The notes under the pieces were generated by a model. That model had not been told where the DNA came from. It saw nothing but the letters and a program-made list of their open reading frames with translations, and did no database searches. Positions 35,585 through 44,633 of a DNA stretch of 64,000 nt are shown here, piece by piece. Every line of letters starts with the position of its first letter. Position 1 is the stretch's first letter. The DNA lies in NCBI RefSeq assembly GCF_013141825.1, contig NZ_RZNH01000001.1:62001-126000 (forward strand), in the 5' to 3' direction. This stretch comes from Marinifilum caeruleilacunae. GTDB taxonomy: Bacteria; Bacteroidota; Bacteroidia; Bacteroidales; Marinifilaceae. A program made the translations under genes and the position numbers.

Positions 35585-36883
35585 TTACTTTACCATTCCG
35601 AAAAGGTCGTAATCTTCGCAGTCGGTAATTTCTACCTGGTAAAACTCTCCTATTTTCAAATCTCCATTTTCAGCCGGGATTAAGACTTCGGGATCTACCT
35701 CGTAAGAGTCAAATTCTGTTCTTCCGTAATAGTAATCGTCTTCTTTTCTATCGATGACCACTTTTAATGTTTCGCCCAAACGTTTTTTATTGGCTTCCAT
35801 GCTAATGTCTTGCTGAATAAGCATGATCTCCTCTTTTCTTCTCTCTTTTTCTTCCTGTGGGATATTGTCCTCGTAGTGATCTGCAGCATAAGTATCTTCT
35901 TCGTCGGAGTAAGGGAAAACGCCTAAACGCTCAAATTTCATCTCCTGAACGAAGTTTTTCAGATCCTCCATATCTGCCTCTGTTTCACCAGGATGCCCAA
36001 CCAACATTGTGGTTCGAAGTGTAATTCCTGGCACTTCCTCACGGATTTGTTTGATCAGATCAATGGTTTTTGCTCGATCAATACCTCTTCGCATCAAATG
36101 TAACATGTTGTCACTTGAATGTTGAAGTGCAATGTCGAGGTAACGGCAAACTTTAGGATTCTCGCGCATTAATTTTAATATCCCGTAAGGGAATTGAGTT
36201 GGATAGGCGTAATGCAATTTGATCCACTCCAAATCTTCTATTTTCGATAACTCTTCTACCAGTTCGGCCAGCTTCGACTCGTTGTACAAATCGATTCCGT
36301 AATACGATAGATCCTGGGCAATTACCAAAAGTTCTTTTACTCCACCTTTTACCAGGTTTCGTGCTTCTTCAACAATATCTTCTATTGGACGGGAAATGTG
36401 TTTTCCCGTAATAATTGGAATGGCACAGTATGAGCAAGAGCGATTGCATCCTTCCGAAATTTTAAGGTAGGCAAAATGCTTTGGTGTTGTGACCACTCGC
36501 AGGTTTTTGAAATCGGGTACATAGTCTTTATTCAGTTCTTTTACCATCGATTTCCAATCGAACTTTCCAAAATATTTATCAACCTCTGGAATTTCTTCGC
36601 TCAATTGTTCTCTATAGCGTTCCGATAAACAGCCCATCACAAATAGCTTATCGATTCGGCCATCTTTTTTAGCTTCTACATATTGCAGAATGGTATCAAC
36701 CGATTCTTCTTTGGCATCGCCAATAAATCCACAAGTATTAATGATTATGGTTCTGGCATCGCTATTCTCTTCTTCACAGGTAACAGAAAACTGGTTTGCA
36801 TCCAATTGTTTCATTAACAATTCGGTATCGACCAGGTTTTTTGAACACCCCAGGCTCACTATGTTGATTTTATTTTGACTCAT
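35585..36883 (-). CDS. rimO: ribosomal protein uS12 methylthiotransferase RimO
   Basis: RimO adds a methylthio group to an aspartate of ribosomal protein S12. The 432-residue protein has the N-terminal UPF0004 domain with cysteines in SLGCSKNLVDTE and NTCGFIGDAKEES. The radical-SAM motif CNRSCSYC starts near residue 145, and a C-terminal TRAM domain follows (from about 365, ETLKVVIDRKEDDYYYGRTE). Its neighbours ftsY and the ribosomal genes are on the same strand, but it has its own promoter word and is separated by a terminator-like stem. Confidence 0.95.
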   Translation of the reverse strand: MSQNKINIVSLGCSKNLVDTELLMKQLDANQFSVTCEEENSDARTIIINTCGFIGDAKEESVDTILQYVEAKKDGRIDKLFVMGCLSERYREQLSEEIPEVDKYFGKFDWKSMVKELNKDYVPDFKNLRVVTTPKHFAYLKISEGCNRSCSYCAIPIITGKHISRPIEDIVEEARNLVKGGVKELLVIAQDLSYYGIDLYNESKLAELVEELSKIEDLEWIKLHYAYPTQFPYGILKLMRENPKVCRYLDIALQHSSDNMLHLMRRGIDRAKTIDLIKQIREEVPGITLRTTMLVGHPGETEADMEDLKNFVQEMKFERLGVFPYSDEEDTYAADHYEDNIPQEEKERRKEEIMLIQQDISMEANKKRLGETLKVVIDRKEDDYYYGRTEFDSYEVDPEVLIPAENGDLKIGEFYQVEITDCEDYDLFGMVK

Positions 36884-36911
36884 ATTAATCTCTACACAAA
36901 TTAAATTTTGG

Positions 36912-36919
36912 CAAAAATA
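36912..36919 (-). promoter_or_regulatory. -7 promoter element of rimO
   Basis: On the minus strand TATTTTTG (36919 to 36912) matches TAnnTTTG about 28 bases before the rimO ATG. Confidence 0.5.
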
Positions 36920-36971
36920 GGATAAAATACTCTTTTTTCCACCCTATGCCAGTACAAGTATTACAAGAAAA

Positions 36972-36996
36972 GAAAAGGCCACCATAAATGGCAGCC
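36972..36996 (-). terminator. terminator-like stem after ftsY
   Basis: In minus orientation GGCTGCCA and TGGTGGCC pair with two G-T wobbles around TTTA, followed by TTTTCTTTTC. It lies 25 bases after the ftsY stop. Confidence 0.6.
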
Positions 36997-37021
36997 TATC
37001 TGTATATATTTAATGCAAGAA

Positions 37022-37972
37022 TCAATCGAACAATGATGCTACAAATTCATCTCTGTTAAAGACTTGCAAATCTTCCATTCCTTCGCCAATTCCGATGTAT
37101 TTTACCGGCACTTTAAATTGGTCTGAAACACCAATTACAACACCGCCTTTGGCCGTACCATCAAGCTTGGTGATTGCCAATGCATTTACTTCTGTTGCCT
37201 TGGTAAATTGTTTAGCTTGTTCGAACGCATTCTGACCTGTTGATCCATCAAGCACTAAAAGAATTTCGTGCGGAGCTTCAGGAATTACGCGATCCATTAC
37301 TCGTTTAATTTTGCTCAACTCATTCATTAAGTTGACTTTATTATGCAATCTACCAGCGGTATCGATAATTACAACGTCTGATCCTTCTTCTTTTGCCTTG
37401 GTTAAGGTTTCGAATGCTACAGAAGCAGGATCGGCCCCCATTCCCTGGTTTACAATTGGCACTCCTACTCGCTCCGACCAAATAATTAGCTGATCGACTG
37501 CAGCAGCACGGAATGTATCGGCAGCACCAAGCATTACTTTTTTGCCCGAGTTTTTAAACTGATGAGCCAATTTACCGATTGTAGTTGTTTTGCCTACTCC
37601 ATTTACACCAACCACCATAATTACATATGGATGATCTGATTTTGGAAGTTCGTAAGCTTCATAATTGCCTTTATTGTTCTCTTCAAGAAGAGAGGCAATT
37701 TCCTCTTTCAGAATACGGTTTAATTCCGATGTACCCAAAAACTTATCTTCAGCAACTCTATTCTCTATTCTCTCAATAATTTTCAGAGTTGTATCTACAC
37801 CAACATCGGAGGTGATCAATACTTCTTCCAATTCATCAAGTACATCATCATCAACGGTAGATTTACCAACAACAGCTCTGGAAAGTTTCTTAAATACACT
37901 CTCCTTTGTTTTGGCTAATCCTTTATTAAGATTTTCTTTTTTCGATTTCGAAAAACTTCCAAATAATCCCAT
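37022..37972 (-). CDS. ftsY: signal recognition particle receptor FtsY
   Basis: FtsY is the GTPase that docks SRP-ribosome complexes at the membrane. The 316-residue protein has a basic N-terminus (FGSFSKSKKENLNKGLAKTK) without the long acidic A domain of E. coli. The NG domain has the P-loop GVNGVGKTTTIGKLA near residue 121, the G3 DTAGRLHNK, and TKLDGTAKGG. It follows rpmB-rpmG-DUF4295 in a gene order typical of Bacteroidota, although a terminator lies in between. Confidence 0.96.
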   Translation of the reverse strand: MGLFGSFSKSKKENLNKGLAKTKESVFKKLSRAVVGKSTVDDDVLDELEEVLITSDVGVDTTLKIIERIENRVAEDKFLGTSELNRILKEEIASLLEENNKGNYEAYELPKSDHPYVIMVVGVNGVGKTTTIGKLAHQFKNSGKKVMLGAADTFRAAAVDQLIIWSERVGVPIVNQGMGADPASVAFETLTKAKEEGSDVVIIDTAGRLHNKVNLMNELSKIKRVMDRVIPEAPHEILLVLDGSTGQNAFEQAKQFTKATEVNALAITKLDGTAKGGVVIGVSDQFKVPVKYIGIGEGMEDLQVFNRDEFVASLFD

Positions 37973-38078
37973 TTCTTCTAAATTTTAAGCTGCTAAAGTA
38001 CAAAAAAACATAAAGACAAACAATTAACAATAAACGATTTAAATTAAAACATTGAAAGTTTTAGTTTAATGCACAAAA

Positions 38079-38108
38079 AAAAGCTTCCCGAATAATCAGG
38101 AAGCTTTT
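38079..38108 (-). terminator. terminator of the rpmB-rpmG-DUF4295 operon
   Basis: AAAAGCTTCC (38079-38088) and GGAAGCTTTT (38099-38108) pair perfectly. The A-run from 38075 gives a T-run on the minus strand. It separates the small operon from ftsY, so ftsY needs its own promoter or read-through. Confidence 0.85.
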
Positions 38109-38132
38109 ATAATTCAGTATGATATGAATTTC

Positions 38133-38288
38133 TTACTTCTTAGCAAAGAAATCCTTAACGTTCTCGTTTGGAACAATCTCTTCTTTAAAAGAGTATGCGC
38201 CAGTCTTAGGTGACTTCACCATTTTGATTACTTTAGCGTAACCACGGCCTTCACCTTTCTGTAGGGTTGCTACTACTTTCTTAGCCAT
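38133..38288 (-). CDS. DUF4295-family small protein
   Basis: A 51-residue basic protein, found by reading the minus strand between rpmG and the terminator; it begins MAKKVVATLQKGEGRGYAK and ends VKDFFAKK. Its length, composition and position directly after rpmG match the DUF4295 family, which in Bacteroidota accompanies ribosomal proteins L28 and L33. The function is unknown and a ribosome-associated role is inferred from context. The gap to rpmG is 9 bases. Confidence 0.88.
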   Translation of the reverse strand: MAKKVVATLQKGEGRGYAKVIKMVKSPKTGAYSFKEEIVPNENVKDFFAKK

Positions 38289-38297
38289 ATCTTAAAA

Positions 38298-38480
38298 TTA
38301 TTTAATTTCTCTGTGAAGGGTTACTTTCTTCAAAATAGGATTGTACTTCTTCAACTCCATACGATCAGGAGTATTCTTCTTATTTTTAGTAGTGATGTAT
38401 CTTGAAGTTCCTGGCATACCGCTTTCCTTATGCTCAGTGCACTCAAGAATTACTTGCACTCTATTACCTTTTTTAGCCAT
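38298..38480 (-). CDS. rpmG: 50S ribosomal protein bL33
   Basis: A 60-residue L33 with the usual opening [12 protein letters not shown] and the motif [21 protein letters not shown], ending HREIK. Only one cysteine is present in the places where zinc-binding L33 forms carry two CxxC pairs, so this is the zinc-free (C-minus) form. It lies 15 bases after rpmB in the same operon. Confidence 0.97.
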   Translation of the reverse strand: MAKKGNRVQVILECTEHKESGMPGTSRYITTKNKKNTPDRMELKKYNPILKKVTLHREIK

Positions 38481-38495
38481 TTTCTATGCCTTTTT

Positions 38496-38738
38496 TTAAT
38501 AATTTTTAATAAATCCTTTTTCTTGAGCTTTAGTAAGTGCACCTTTTAAACCTAATTTGTTAATTAGACGTACACCGGCAGCAGAAACTTTCAATTCAAT
38601 CCAACGATCTTCCTCAGGAAGATAGAACTTTTTAACGAAAAGATTTGGATAGAATCTTCTTTTAGTTCTTCTCTTAGAGTGAGAAACATTATTTCCCACC
38701 ATTACGCTCTTTCCAGTAATTTGACAAACTCTTGACAT
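38496..38738 (-). CDS. rpmB: 50S ribosomal protein bL28
   Basis: The 80-residue L28 begins [21 protein letters not shown] and carries [13 protein letters not shown], both family-typical, and ends [10 protein letters not shown]. It is the first gene of the small ribosomal operon. No perfect -7 element is visible in the roughly 200 bases upstream, although TATTTTG-like words near 38785-38795 come close. Confidence 0.97.
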   Translation of the reverse strand: MSRVCQITGKSVMVGNNVSHSKRRTKRRFYPNLFVKKFYLPEEDRWIELKVSAAGVRLINKLGLKGALTKAQEKGFIKNY

Positions 38739-38968
38739 AGTCCAGATTATTTTTTTCCTTAAACGCTTTTCAAACAGGTCGCAAAATACGTAATAATTTT
38801 CTAAAAAATCAAATTATCTTACAACTTTTTACAGATATATTTTCGATCAGCCCCAAACACCCTCTAATCTGCAAAAACAATACGTTTCTACGATTTGTAC
38901 AATTTTCGAATAACAAACAATAAATTCTTGAATTGTAAATTGAAGTGATCCTAAATGCAAAAATAAAA

Positions 38969-38995
38969 AAATCCCTCCGGATTTGGGAGGGATTT
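38969..38995 (-). terminator. intrinsic terminator of the YitT-family gene
   Basis: AAATCCCTCC (38969-38978) and GGAGGGATTT (38986-38995) pair perfectly. The A-run at 38964-38971 gives the minus-strand T-run. The rest of the 38739-39018 gap shows only AT-rich DNA and the rpmB upstream region. Confidence 0.85.
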
Positions 38996-39018
38996 AACGA
39001 TTTATATCGAATTATTCT

Positions 39019-39927
39019 TTATTCTTCTTCCTCGTTAAGAGATTTAAATCCTTTACCGATAATTTCATTTGCTTCGGTTACATTCACAAATGCTTCAGGA
39101 TCTACCGATTTAACGTGTAGCTTTAAAATCTCAAGCTCTCTGCGGCTCATTACCGAGTAAACCATTTTTCTTTCCTTACCCGAGTAAGCTCCTGTTCCTG
39201 TAAGTACAGTAGCACCACGCTTCAAATCGCCTTTAATTTTCGATACGATTGATTCGTACTGATCAGATACAATCATTACAGTTTTGTGATAGTTTGCACC
39301 ACTTACAACCATATCGATAATCTTACCTTCGATGTAGATAATGATTAATGAGTAGATGGCAAACTCCCATCCGATTGCACCTGTTTCGGTTGGCTGTACC
39401 AAAGTAAATAATACAATTAGTCCATCAACAATCATTACCAACTTACCCAACGATAGTTTGGTATATTTGGCTAAAATCATGGCAATAATGTCCGATCCAC
39501 CCGAAGTTGCTCTCGATTTAAAAATCATTCCAATTGCAATACCATAAAATACACCGGCAACAATGGTATTCAGCATTGGATCTGCAATTACTTTTGGATA
39601 TCCTGGAACAATATGCGTTTCCATTACCCAAACAGTCAATAGAATTGTAGCAATACTAACAATTGTTTTAACCCCAAATCGAGGCCCCAAAATAATGGTA
39701 CCTACAATTACAAGTGGAATTTCCATTGCAAAGGTTGAATAACTAATTTTCCAGCCAAACAAGGTATTCAATACGGTTGCAATACCATAAACCCCACCTG
39801 GAGCCAATTTGTAAGGTACTACAAATAGGATGTCTGAAACAGCAAAAATAATACTACCCAAAATCAGGTAAGTATATGCCGTTAACCATTCATTCGACAA
39901 GAACTTTTCTTTAGTAATAAAAGCCAT
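39019..39927 (-). CDS. YitT-family membrane protein (DUF161/DUF2179)
   Basis: The 302-residue protein has about five to six N-terminal hydrophobic segments (residues about 15-210, including LAPGGVYGIATVLNTLFGW and ATSGGSDIIAMILAKYTKL) and a soluble C-terminal DUF2179 domain (about 225-300, TVLTGTGAYSGKERKMVYSV). The family is widespread and its function is unsettled. The frame reads back to 40044, but the promoter word at 39966-39973 and the usual family start point both favour the ATG at 39927. Confidence 0.88.
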   Translation of the reverse strand: MAFITKEKFLSNEWLTAYTYLILGSIIFAVSDILFVVPYKLAPGGVYGIATVLNTLFGWKISYSTFAMEIPLVIVGTIILGPRFGVKTIVSIATILLTVWVMETHIVPGYPKVIADPMLNTIVAGVFYGIAIGMIFKSRATSGGSDIIAMILAKYTKLSLGKLVMIVDGLIVLFTLVQPTETGAIGWEFAIYSLIIIYIEGKIIDMVVSGANYHKTVMIVSDQYESIVSKIKGDLKRGATVLTGTGAYSGKERKMVYSVMSRRELEILKLHVKSVDPEAFVNVTEANEIIGKGFKSLNEEEE

Positions 39928-39965
39928 TTTAAAAGTGTTTGTTAAAGTGATTAAAAATTCGCCGA

Positions 39966-39973
39966 CAAAAATA
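39966..39973 (-). promoter_or_regulatory. -7 promoter element of the YitT-family gene
   Basis: On the minus strand TATTTTTG (39973 to 39966) matches TAnnTTTG and gives a leader of about 32 bases before the ATG at 39927. It lies inside the longer reading frame, which argues against the upstream start. The remaining gap to 40291 holds no gene that I can support. Confidence 0.55.
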
Positions 39974-40291
39974 GATTCGAGTATTTTATTTGCAAGATTT
40001 TTTCTCACTTTTCTCACATTTGCAAAGATCAGATAATCAGACAAGAAAGAAAGTTTGGCATATTTTTTTTAGCAGGTTTTTAAAATTTGGACAAAAAAGA
40101 CGTCAATTTTTCACTTATGAAATCTACAGCCATTCTTAGTGATCCTGATTTTAAATCCTTAATACTGGCTAAAAAGTAGAATATAACTTTACAATTATGT
40201 TAGTAAAGTACGATGTTTATTAGCAATACATTGATAAATCTGCCTGACCGATGGCAAATAGATCATCTTAAACTGCAATGAATGAAGTGCT

Positions 40292-43240
40292 TTAGCCCGG
40301 CATTACATCATCAATACTTAAGTTAGTCATTCTCTGCATTCTACTTACTTCGATACTCAAAAAGCCGTATTCATCCACCACTTTTCCTTCTATAACATAA
40401 CAACCTGGTCCGCGAAACGGATACTCTTTGGCAACTGGTGGAAAATGTACGGTATCGAGCCAGTGTCCGTCCAAATCGATCCAGGTTCCGAAATACATAA
40501 TTTTACCATTACTGGCTTTTGTGGGCTTGCGATGAATTAAAAAACCAACGATTCTAATGTAACGGTTGATTAGGCATGGCAGATGACAAGCCTTTAAATC
40601 GGAAGGCAAATCGTCTTTTACCAGTTGAAATGGCGATTGAACCGATAAGCCCAGTAATTCCAGCTCGTCAAATGCATCTTCAAGTTTATGCTTCCACAAT
40701 TCGGGCAGCTCAAATTCTTTTACTTCGGCCTGGAAAAGTGTTTTCTCGGGCTTGGTCTTTTTCGAGTGTCCCAATAAAAAATGAGCATCCCAAAGCAATT
40801 CTTTCTTTGCTTTTTGGGTAAATCGGAAGGCTCCGATACGTATTAAAATGATCAGCTGCTCCAGGCTAATTGGGAAACGTTTCACAAAATCGCGTAAACT
40901 TTTAAAGTTTCCGTGTTTATTGCGCTCTTCAATTAATTTTTTGCCGGTCGACCGCTCCAAATCTCTTAAAAGGTAAAAGCCCAGCCAAATGGTTTTTCCA
41001 TCGATGGTATTTTCCCATGAGCTCCTGTTTACACAAGGCACCTCTGCCCTTGCACCATGCATTACTGCTTCGTGCAGATAGAGTTGTGCCGAATAGAATC
41101 CTCCTCCATTATTTAGAGTAGCTACCATATATTCTAAGGGGTAATATGCCTTTAAATAGAGTGCCTGAAAACTCTCTACTGCGTAGCTGGCCGAATGTCC
41201 TTTTGCAAAAGCATAATTGGCGAAACTTTCAATTTGCCTCCAGATATCGCTTACCACAGCATCGGCATAGCCTTTTGTTTTGCAATTGGAAAAGAATTTG
41301 TCTTTCACCTTTGCAAACTCGTTTCTCTGCTTAAACTTCCACGACATTCCGCGGCGCAATACATCTGCTTCATCTAAACTTAGCTCTGCAAAATAATGAG
41401 CCACTTTAATTACATCTTCCTGGTAAACCATTACGCCATAGGTTTCCTCGAGTATGCTGTAGAGTTCGGGCAAGTCGCGCTCTGCCTGCTCTCTCTTTTC
41501 CTTATTCTGGAAACGGACGATGTATTCGCGCATCATTCCGCTTTTGGCCACCCCCGGGCGAATAATGGAGCTGGCAGCAACCAGACGCTTGTAATCTTCT
41601 GCTTTCAGTTTGGTTAAAAGCATGCGCATGGCCGGCGATTCTACATAAAAGCAGCCAATGGCCTGCCCTTTTTTTAGCATCTGCTTTACGCGAGCATCTT
41701 CCATAAACAAGCTGGTATCGTTAATATCGATATCCAGTCCATGATTCTGCTTAATAATTTCCAGTGTATCTTTGATTTTACCCAAGCCTCGCTGACTTAA
41801 AATGTCGAATTTATGCAAACCCAAATCTTCGGAAATGTACATATCGAATTGGGTAGATGGAAATCCCTTTGGCAACAGTTCTGTAGCCGAATAGTTGCTA
41901 ATGGGCTCTTCCGAAATCAAAATGCCGCTGGAGTGTATGCTATTGTGACTTGGAAAACCACTAATGTACTGGCTGTATCGAATCACCCATTTTCCATACT
42001 CATCGGCTTGCGCCGGATTGGGATTTTTCTGCAAACGACTGATTTCTTCATCGGGTAAACCGAATACTTTCCCAATTTCGCGAAATGCCGATTTGTGATT
42101 GAAGGTGATAAAGGTGCCCAGCAAAACAACATGATCATACCCATATTTTTCGAATAGGTAACGGGTAACATCATCTCGGTCGGTCCACGAAAAGTCGATA
42201 TCAAAATCGGGAGGCGATGTTCGAAAGGGGTTGATAAATCGCTCAAAGTAAAGGTCTAAGTCAACCGGGTCAACATTAGTGATTTTCAACAAGTAAGCAA
42301 CAAGACTATTGGCGCCACTTCCTCTTCCAACATGATAATATCCCTGGCTTTGCGCATAGCGAACCAAATCCCAATTGATCAGGAAGTAGGAACAAAATCC
42401 AAGCTGTCGAATCACTTTCAGTTCCTTATTCAGGCGATCTAAAATTTCATCTGTTACATCATGGTATCGATAGCCCAAACCATCGCAGGCCAATTTCATG
42501 AGCAATTTGAAATCTTCCTCTTCCGACTGGGTAAAAAGCTTCTTGTTTTTGTTGGTTCCAAATTCGAAATCCATACTGCAGCTTGCCAGTAAAAGCTCGG
42601 TATTTTCAATAATTTTCGGATAATTTTTGTAGAGCTCCAGCAAATCGGATTTGCTCCTGTATTGATCTTCGAAAACTGCCTGCTCCTCTTTCGAAAGCTT
42701 ACTCAGCAAAGTGTTTCCATCTATGGCCCTCATGAGCCTATGGATGTTGTAATCTTTCTTGTTTCGAAAGCTGGCGGTTTGCAGCATCACCAGTTTTTCC
42801 TGCTGCTCAATCCATTCCGAGAAAGGCAGGTGCGGCAAATCCTGCGGTCTGATTCCGATGTATTCATTTGCTTTTAGTTCTCTGTGGCTGCCCTGGTATG
42901 GATAGATCACAAAAACATCATTTAAATTGGGAGCTTCTGGCGCGAATATCTTACTGGTGTGAAGATTTCCCGATAAAAACTCGTTGATTTCCCGAAATCC
43001 ATCGGCATTTTTAGCCAGTAAAACATACTGCTGTTTTGCCCTGTTCCTGATATCGACTCCAACAAGCGGCCGCACTTTAAACTCTTTTGCCTGCCGCAAA
43101 AAATCGAGGCTTACTGCCGTATTATTAATATCAGTCAATACAATGGCATCGTGCCCTCCTGCCTGGCTTTCCTTTAAAACCTCCTCTACAGAAAGGGCTC
43201 CGTATTTAAAACTGTAATATGAATGGCAATTCAACAACAT
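40292..43240 (-). CDS. dnaE: short DNA polymerase III alpha subunit (DnaE2-like)
   Basis: A C-family polymerase of 982 residues, shorter than a replicative DnaE (about 1150 or more). The PHP domain (1-200) opens NCHSYYSFKYGA and later has LTDINN, where DnaE usually has HxH and TDH; the metal site looks degraded. GRGSGANSLVAYLL (about 306) and the catalytic PDFDIDF (about 345) are intact, and an OB-like domain lies at the C-terminus. The frame extends to 43306, but the ATG at 43240 fits the family. It follows dinB on the same strand, so an error-prone repair role is likely. Confidence 0.88.
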   Translation of the reverse strand: MLLNCHSYYSFKYGALSVEEVLKESQAGGHDAIVLTDINNTAVSLDFLRQAKEFKVRPLVGVDIRNRAKQQYVLLAKNADGFREINEFLSGNLHTSKIFAPEAPNLNDVFVIYPYQGSHRELKANEYIGIRPQDLPHLPFSEWIEQQEKLVMLQTASFRNKKDYNIHRLMRAIDGNTLLSKLSKEEQAVFEDQYRSKSDLLELYKNYPKIIENTELLLASCSMDFEFGTNKNKKLFTQSEEEDFKLLMKLACDGLGYRYHDVTDEILDRLNKELKVIRQLGFCSYFLINWDLVRYAQSQGYYHVGRGSGANSLVAYLLKITNVDPVDLDLYFERFINPFRTSPPDFDIDFSWTDRDDVTRYLFEKYGYDHVVLLGTFITFNHKSAFREIGKVFGLPDEEISRLQKNPNPAQADEYGKWVIRYSQYISGFPSHNSIHSSGILISEEPISNYSATELLPKGFPSTQFDMYISEDLGLHKFDILSQRGLGKIKDTLEIIKQNHGLDIDINDTSLFMEDARVKQMLKKGQAIGCFYVESPAMRMLLTKLKAEDYKRLVAASSIIRPGVAKSGMMREYIVRFQNKEKREQAERDLPELYSILEETYGVMVYQEDVIKVAHYFAELSLDEADVLRRGMSWKFKQRNEFAKVKDKFFSNCKTKGYADAVVSDIWRQIESFANYAFAKGHSASYAVESFQALYLKAYYPLEYMVATLNNGGGFYSAQLYLHEAVMHGARAEVPCVNRSSWENTIDGKTIWLGFYLLRDLERSTGKKLIEERNKHGNFKSLRDFVKRFPISLEQLIILIRIGAFRFTQKAKKELLWDAHFLLGHSKKTKPEKTLFQAEVKEFELPELWKHKLEDAFDELELLGLSVQSPFQLVKDDLPSDLKACHLPCLINRYIRIVGFLIHRKPTKASNGKIMYFGTWIDLDGHWLDTVHFPPVAKEYPFRGPGCYVIEGKVVDEYGFLSIEVSRMQRMTNLSIDDVMPG

Positions 43241-43250
43241 ACGCAATGCA

Positions 43251-43276
43251 TAATGAGTAATTAATAATGAGTAATT
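43251..43276. repeat. short direct repeat between dinB and dnaE
   Basis: TAATGAGTAATT occurs at 43251-43262 and again at 43265-43276. Partly complementary AT-rich words (ATTATTCATTATTCATT) lie at about 43312-43328. Such short intergenic repeats are frequent in this phylum; I infer no function. Confidence 0.4.
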
Positions 43277-43346
43277 CGTAAATCCTTGTTTGGAGTTTTG
43301 TATCATTACACATTATTCATTATTCATTCTTAATTATTAATTGATA

Positions 43347-44561
43347 CTACTGTCGGCGATGAGCAGGAATAATTGGTGCTTGTCCGTTAAAAGGATTCAT
43401 TCCTCCAATGGTTTTTACATCCATTCCTATGGCTCGTTTCACTGCATTTTTTCCAAATCGGTTTCGCAAATGATCCATTTTTTGGTACAGTTTAATGAGT
43501 TTTTCAGAGTCTTCGAACAGGCGAATCTGGTAAGTTCCGCCTACCAAATTGCTAAAGCGAACCCCGATGAGTCGGATCAAAACCCGGCGTTCATACATTT
43601 TATCGAAGAGGTCGAGCACTGTAGCGATTAGCGTATGATCGAGCGATGTGTAGGGAATTCGCTTCTGTTTGGTGTAGGTTTGAAAATCGGAATAACGAAT
43701 CTTAACCGTCACACAAGCAGTTAGTTTGTTTCCATTTCGAAGCTGGTAAGCCATATTTTCGGCCATTGCAACCAAAATACTGCGCAGTTTCACAACATCG
43801 GTGGTATCTCGTTCAAAAGTTCGTTCTGTAGATATCGATTTTCTCTCGTTCCAGGCAATCACAGGAGTGTTATCGATACCTTGTGCTTTTTTCCAAATCA
43901 CTTGTCCGTTTTTCCCCAGCACCCGTTCCATTAACTCCATAGGCATTTCTTGTACGGTTCGCACTTTTTCGATTCCCATGCTTCGCAACTTGTGGTAAGT
44001 TTTATCGCCCACCATCGGAATTTTTTTAATGGAAAGCGGGGCCAAAAAAGGCATCTCTTCGCCACTGTTAATATTGATATGATTATTGGGCTTGGCCTCG
44101 CCCGTTCCCACCTTAGATACCGTTTTACTGGTTGATAAACCAAAAGAAATGGGCAAATGCGTTTCTTTTATAATCTTGTCTCTAAGTTCTTTTGACCACA
44201 GGTAGCTCTCCTTCACAAAACGATCCATGCCTGTAATGTCCATATAAAACTCATCGATAGATGATTTTTCGAACAAAGGCGAACGCTCCCGAATGATTTC
44301 CGTTACCTGGTCGGAAAATTTACTGTAAGTTCCGCTATTCCCCCTAATTACTACAGCTTCGGGACAAAGCATTCGAGCCATTTTCATGGGCATGGCCGAA
44401 TGAATGCCATAGGTACGCGCTTCGTAAGAGCAAGCTGCTACTACTCCCCTGTCTGATGTTCCCCCAATCAATACCGGTCGGTTGTTCAACCTACTGTCCA
44501 ACAACCTCTCACACGACACAAAAAATGTGTCTAAATCCATATGTAATATTGTCCTTTTCAT
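43347..44561 (-). CDS. dinB: Y-family DNA polymerase (DNA polymerase IV, DinB-like)
   Basis: The 404-residue translesion polymerase has its catalytic acidic residues intact: HMDLDTFFVSCERL (Asp9) and KSSIDEFYMDITGMD (about 100-114). The thumb motif FGLSTSKTVSKVGTGEAKP follows, then the little-finger domain. It is therefore expected to be active, unlike ImuB proteins, which have lost these residues. No clear clamp-binding QxxLF motif is visible at the C-terminus. It lies 106 bases upstream of the short dnaE on the same strand and is divergent from the LexA-like gene, which probably represses it. Confidence 0.93.
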   Translation of the reverse strand: MKRTILHMDLDTFFVSCERLLDSRLNNRPVLIGGTSDRGVVAACSYEARTYGIHSAMPMKMARMLCPEAVVIRGNSGTYSKFSDQVTEIIRERSPLFEKSSIDEFYMDITGMDRFVKESYLWSKELRDKIIKETHLPISFGLSTSKTVSKVGTGEAKPNNHININSGEEMPFLAPLSIKKIPMVGDKTYHKLRSMGIEKVRTVQEMPMELMERVLGKNGQVIWKKAQGIDNTPVIAWNERKSISTERTFERDTTDVVKLRSILVAMAENMAYQLRNGNKLTACVTVKIRYSDFQTYTKQKRIPYTSLDHTLIATVLDLFDKMYERRVLIRLIGVRFSNLVGGTYQIRLFEDSEKLIKLYQKMDHLRNRFGKNAVKRAIGMDVKTIGGMNPFNGQAPIIPAHRRQ

Positions 44562-44591
44562 TAAATGTCGATATTTTCGTCATAATCCTGT

Positions 44592-44621
44592 CAATAATTT
44601 AGTCTATTGTTCGTATATTTG
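44592..44621 (+). promoter_or_regulatory. promoter and candidate operator of the LexA-like gene (divergent with dinB)
   Basis: TATATTTG at 44614-44621 matches TAnnTTTG, 13 bases before the ATG at 44634. The inverted repeat CAATA-N8-TATTG (44592-44609) lies just upstream of it, where a repressor would block initiation. The arms are only five bases, so the operator call is tentative. Confidence 0.45.
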
Positions 44622-44633
44622 AAAGAAAAAAGC

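Noticed and set aside
40118-40180. Twenty-codon frame with ATG in the dnaE-yitT gap
   Set aside because: Too short, no promoter word or family match; not enough to call a small protein.
43241-43306. Upstream extension of dnaE
   Set aside because: The extra 22 residues come from AT-rich repeat DNA and do not resemble a PHP-domain start.
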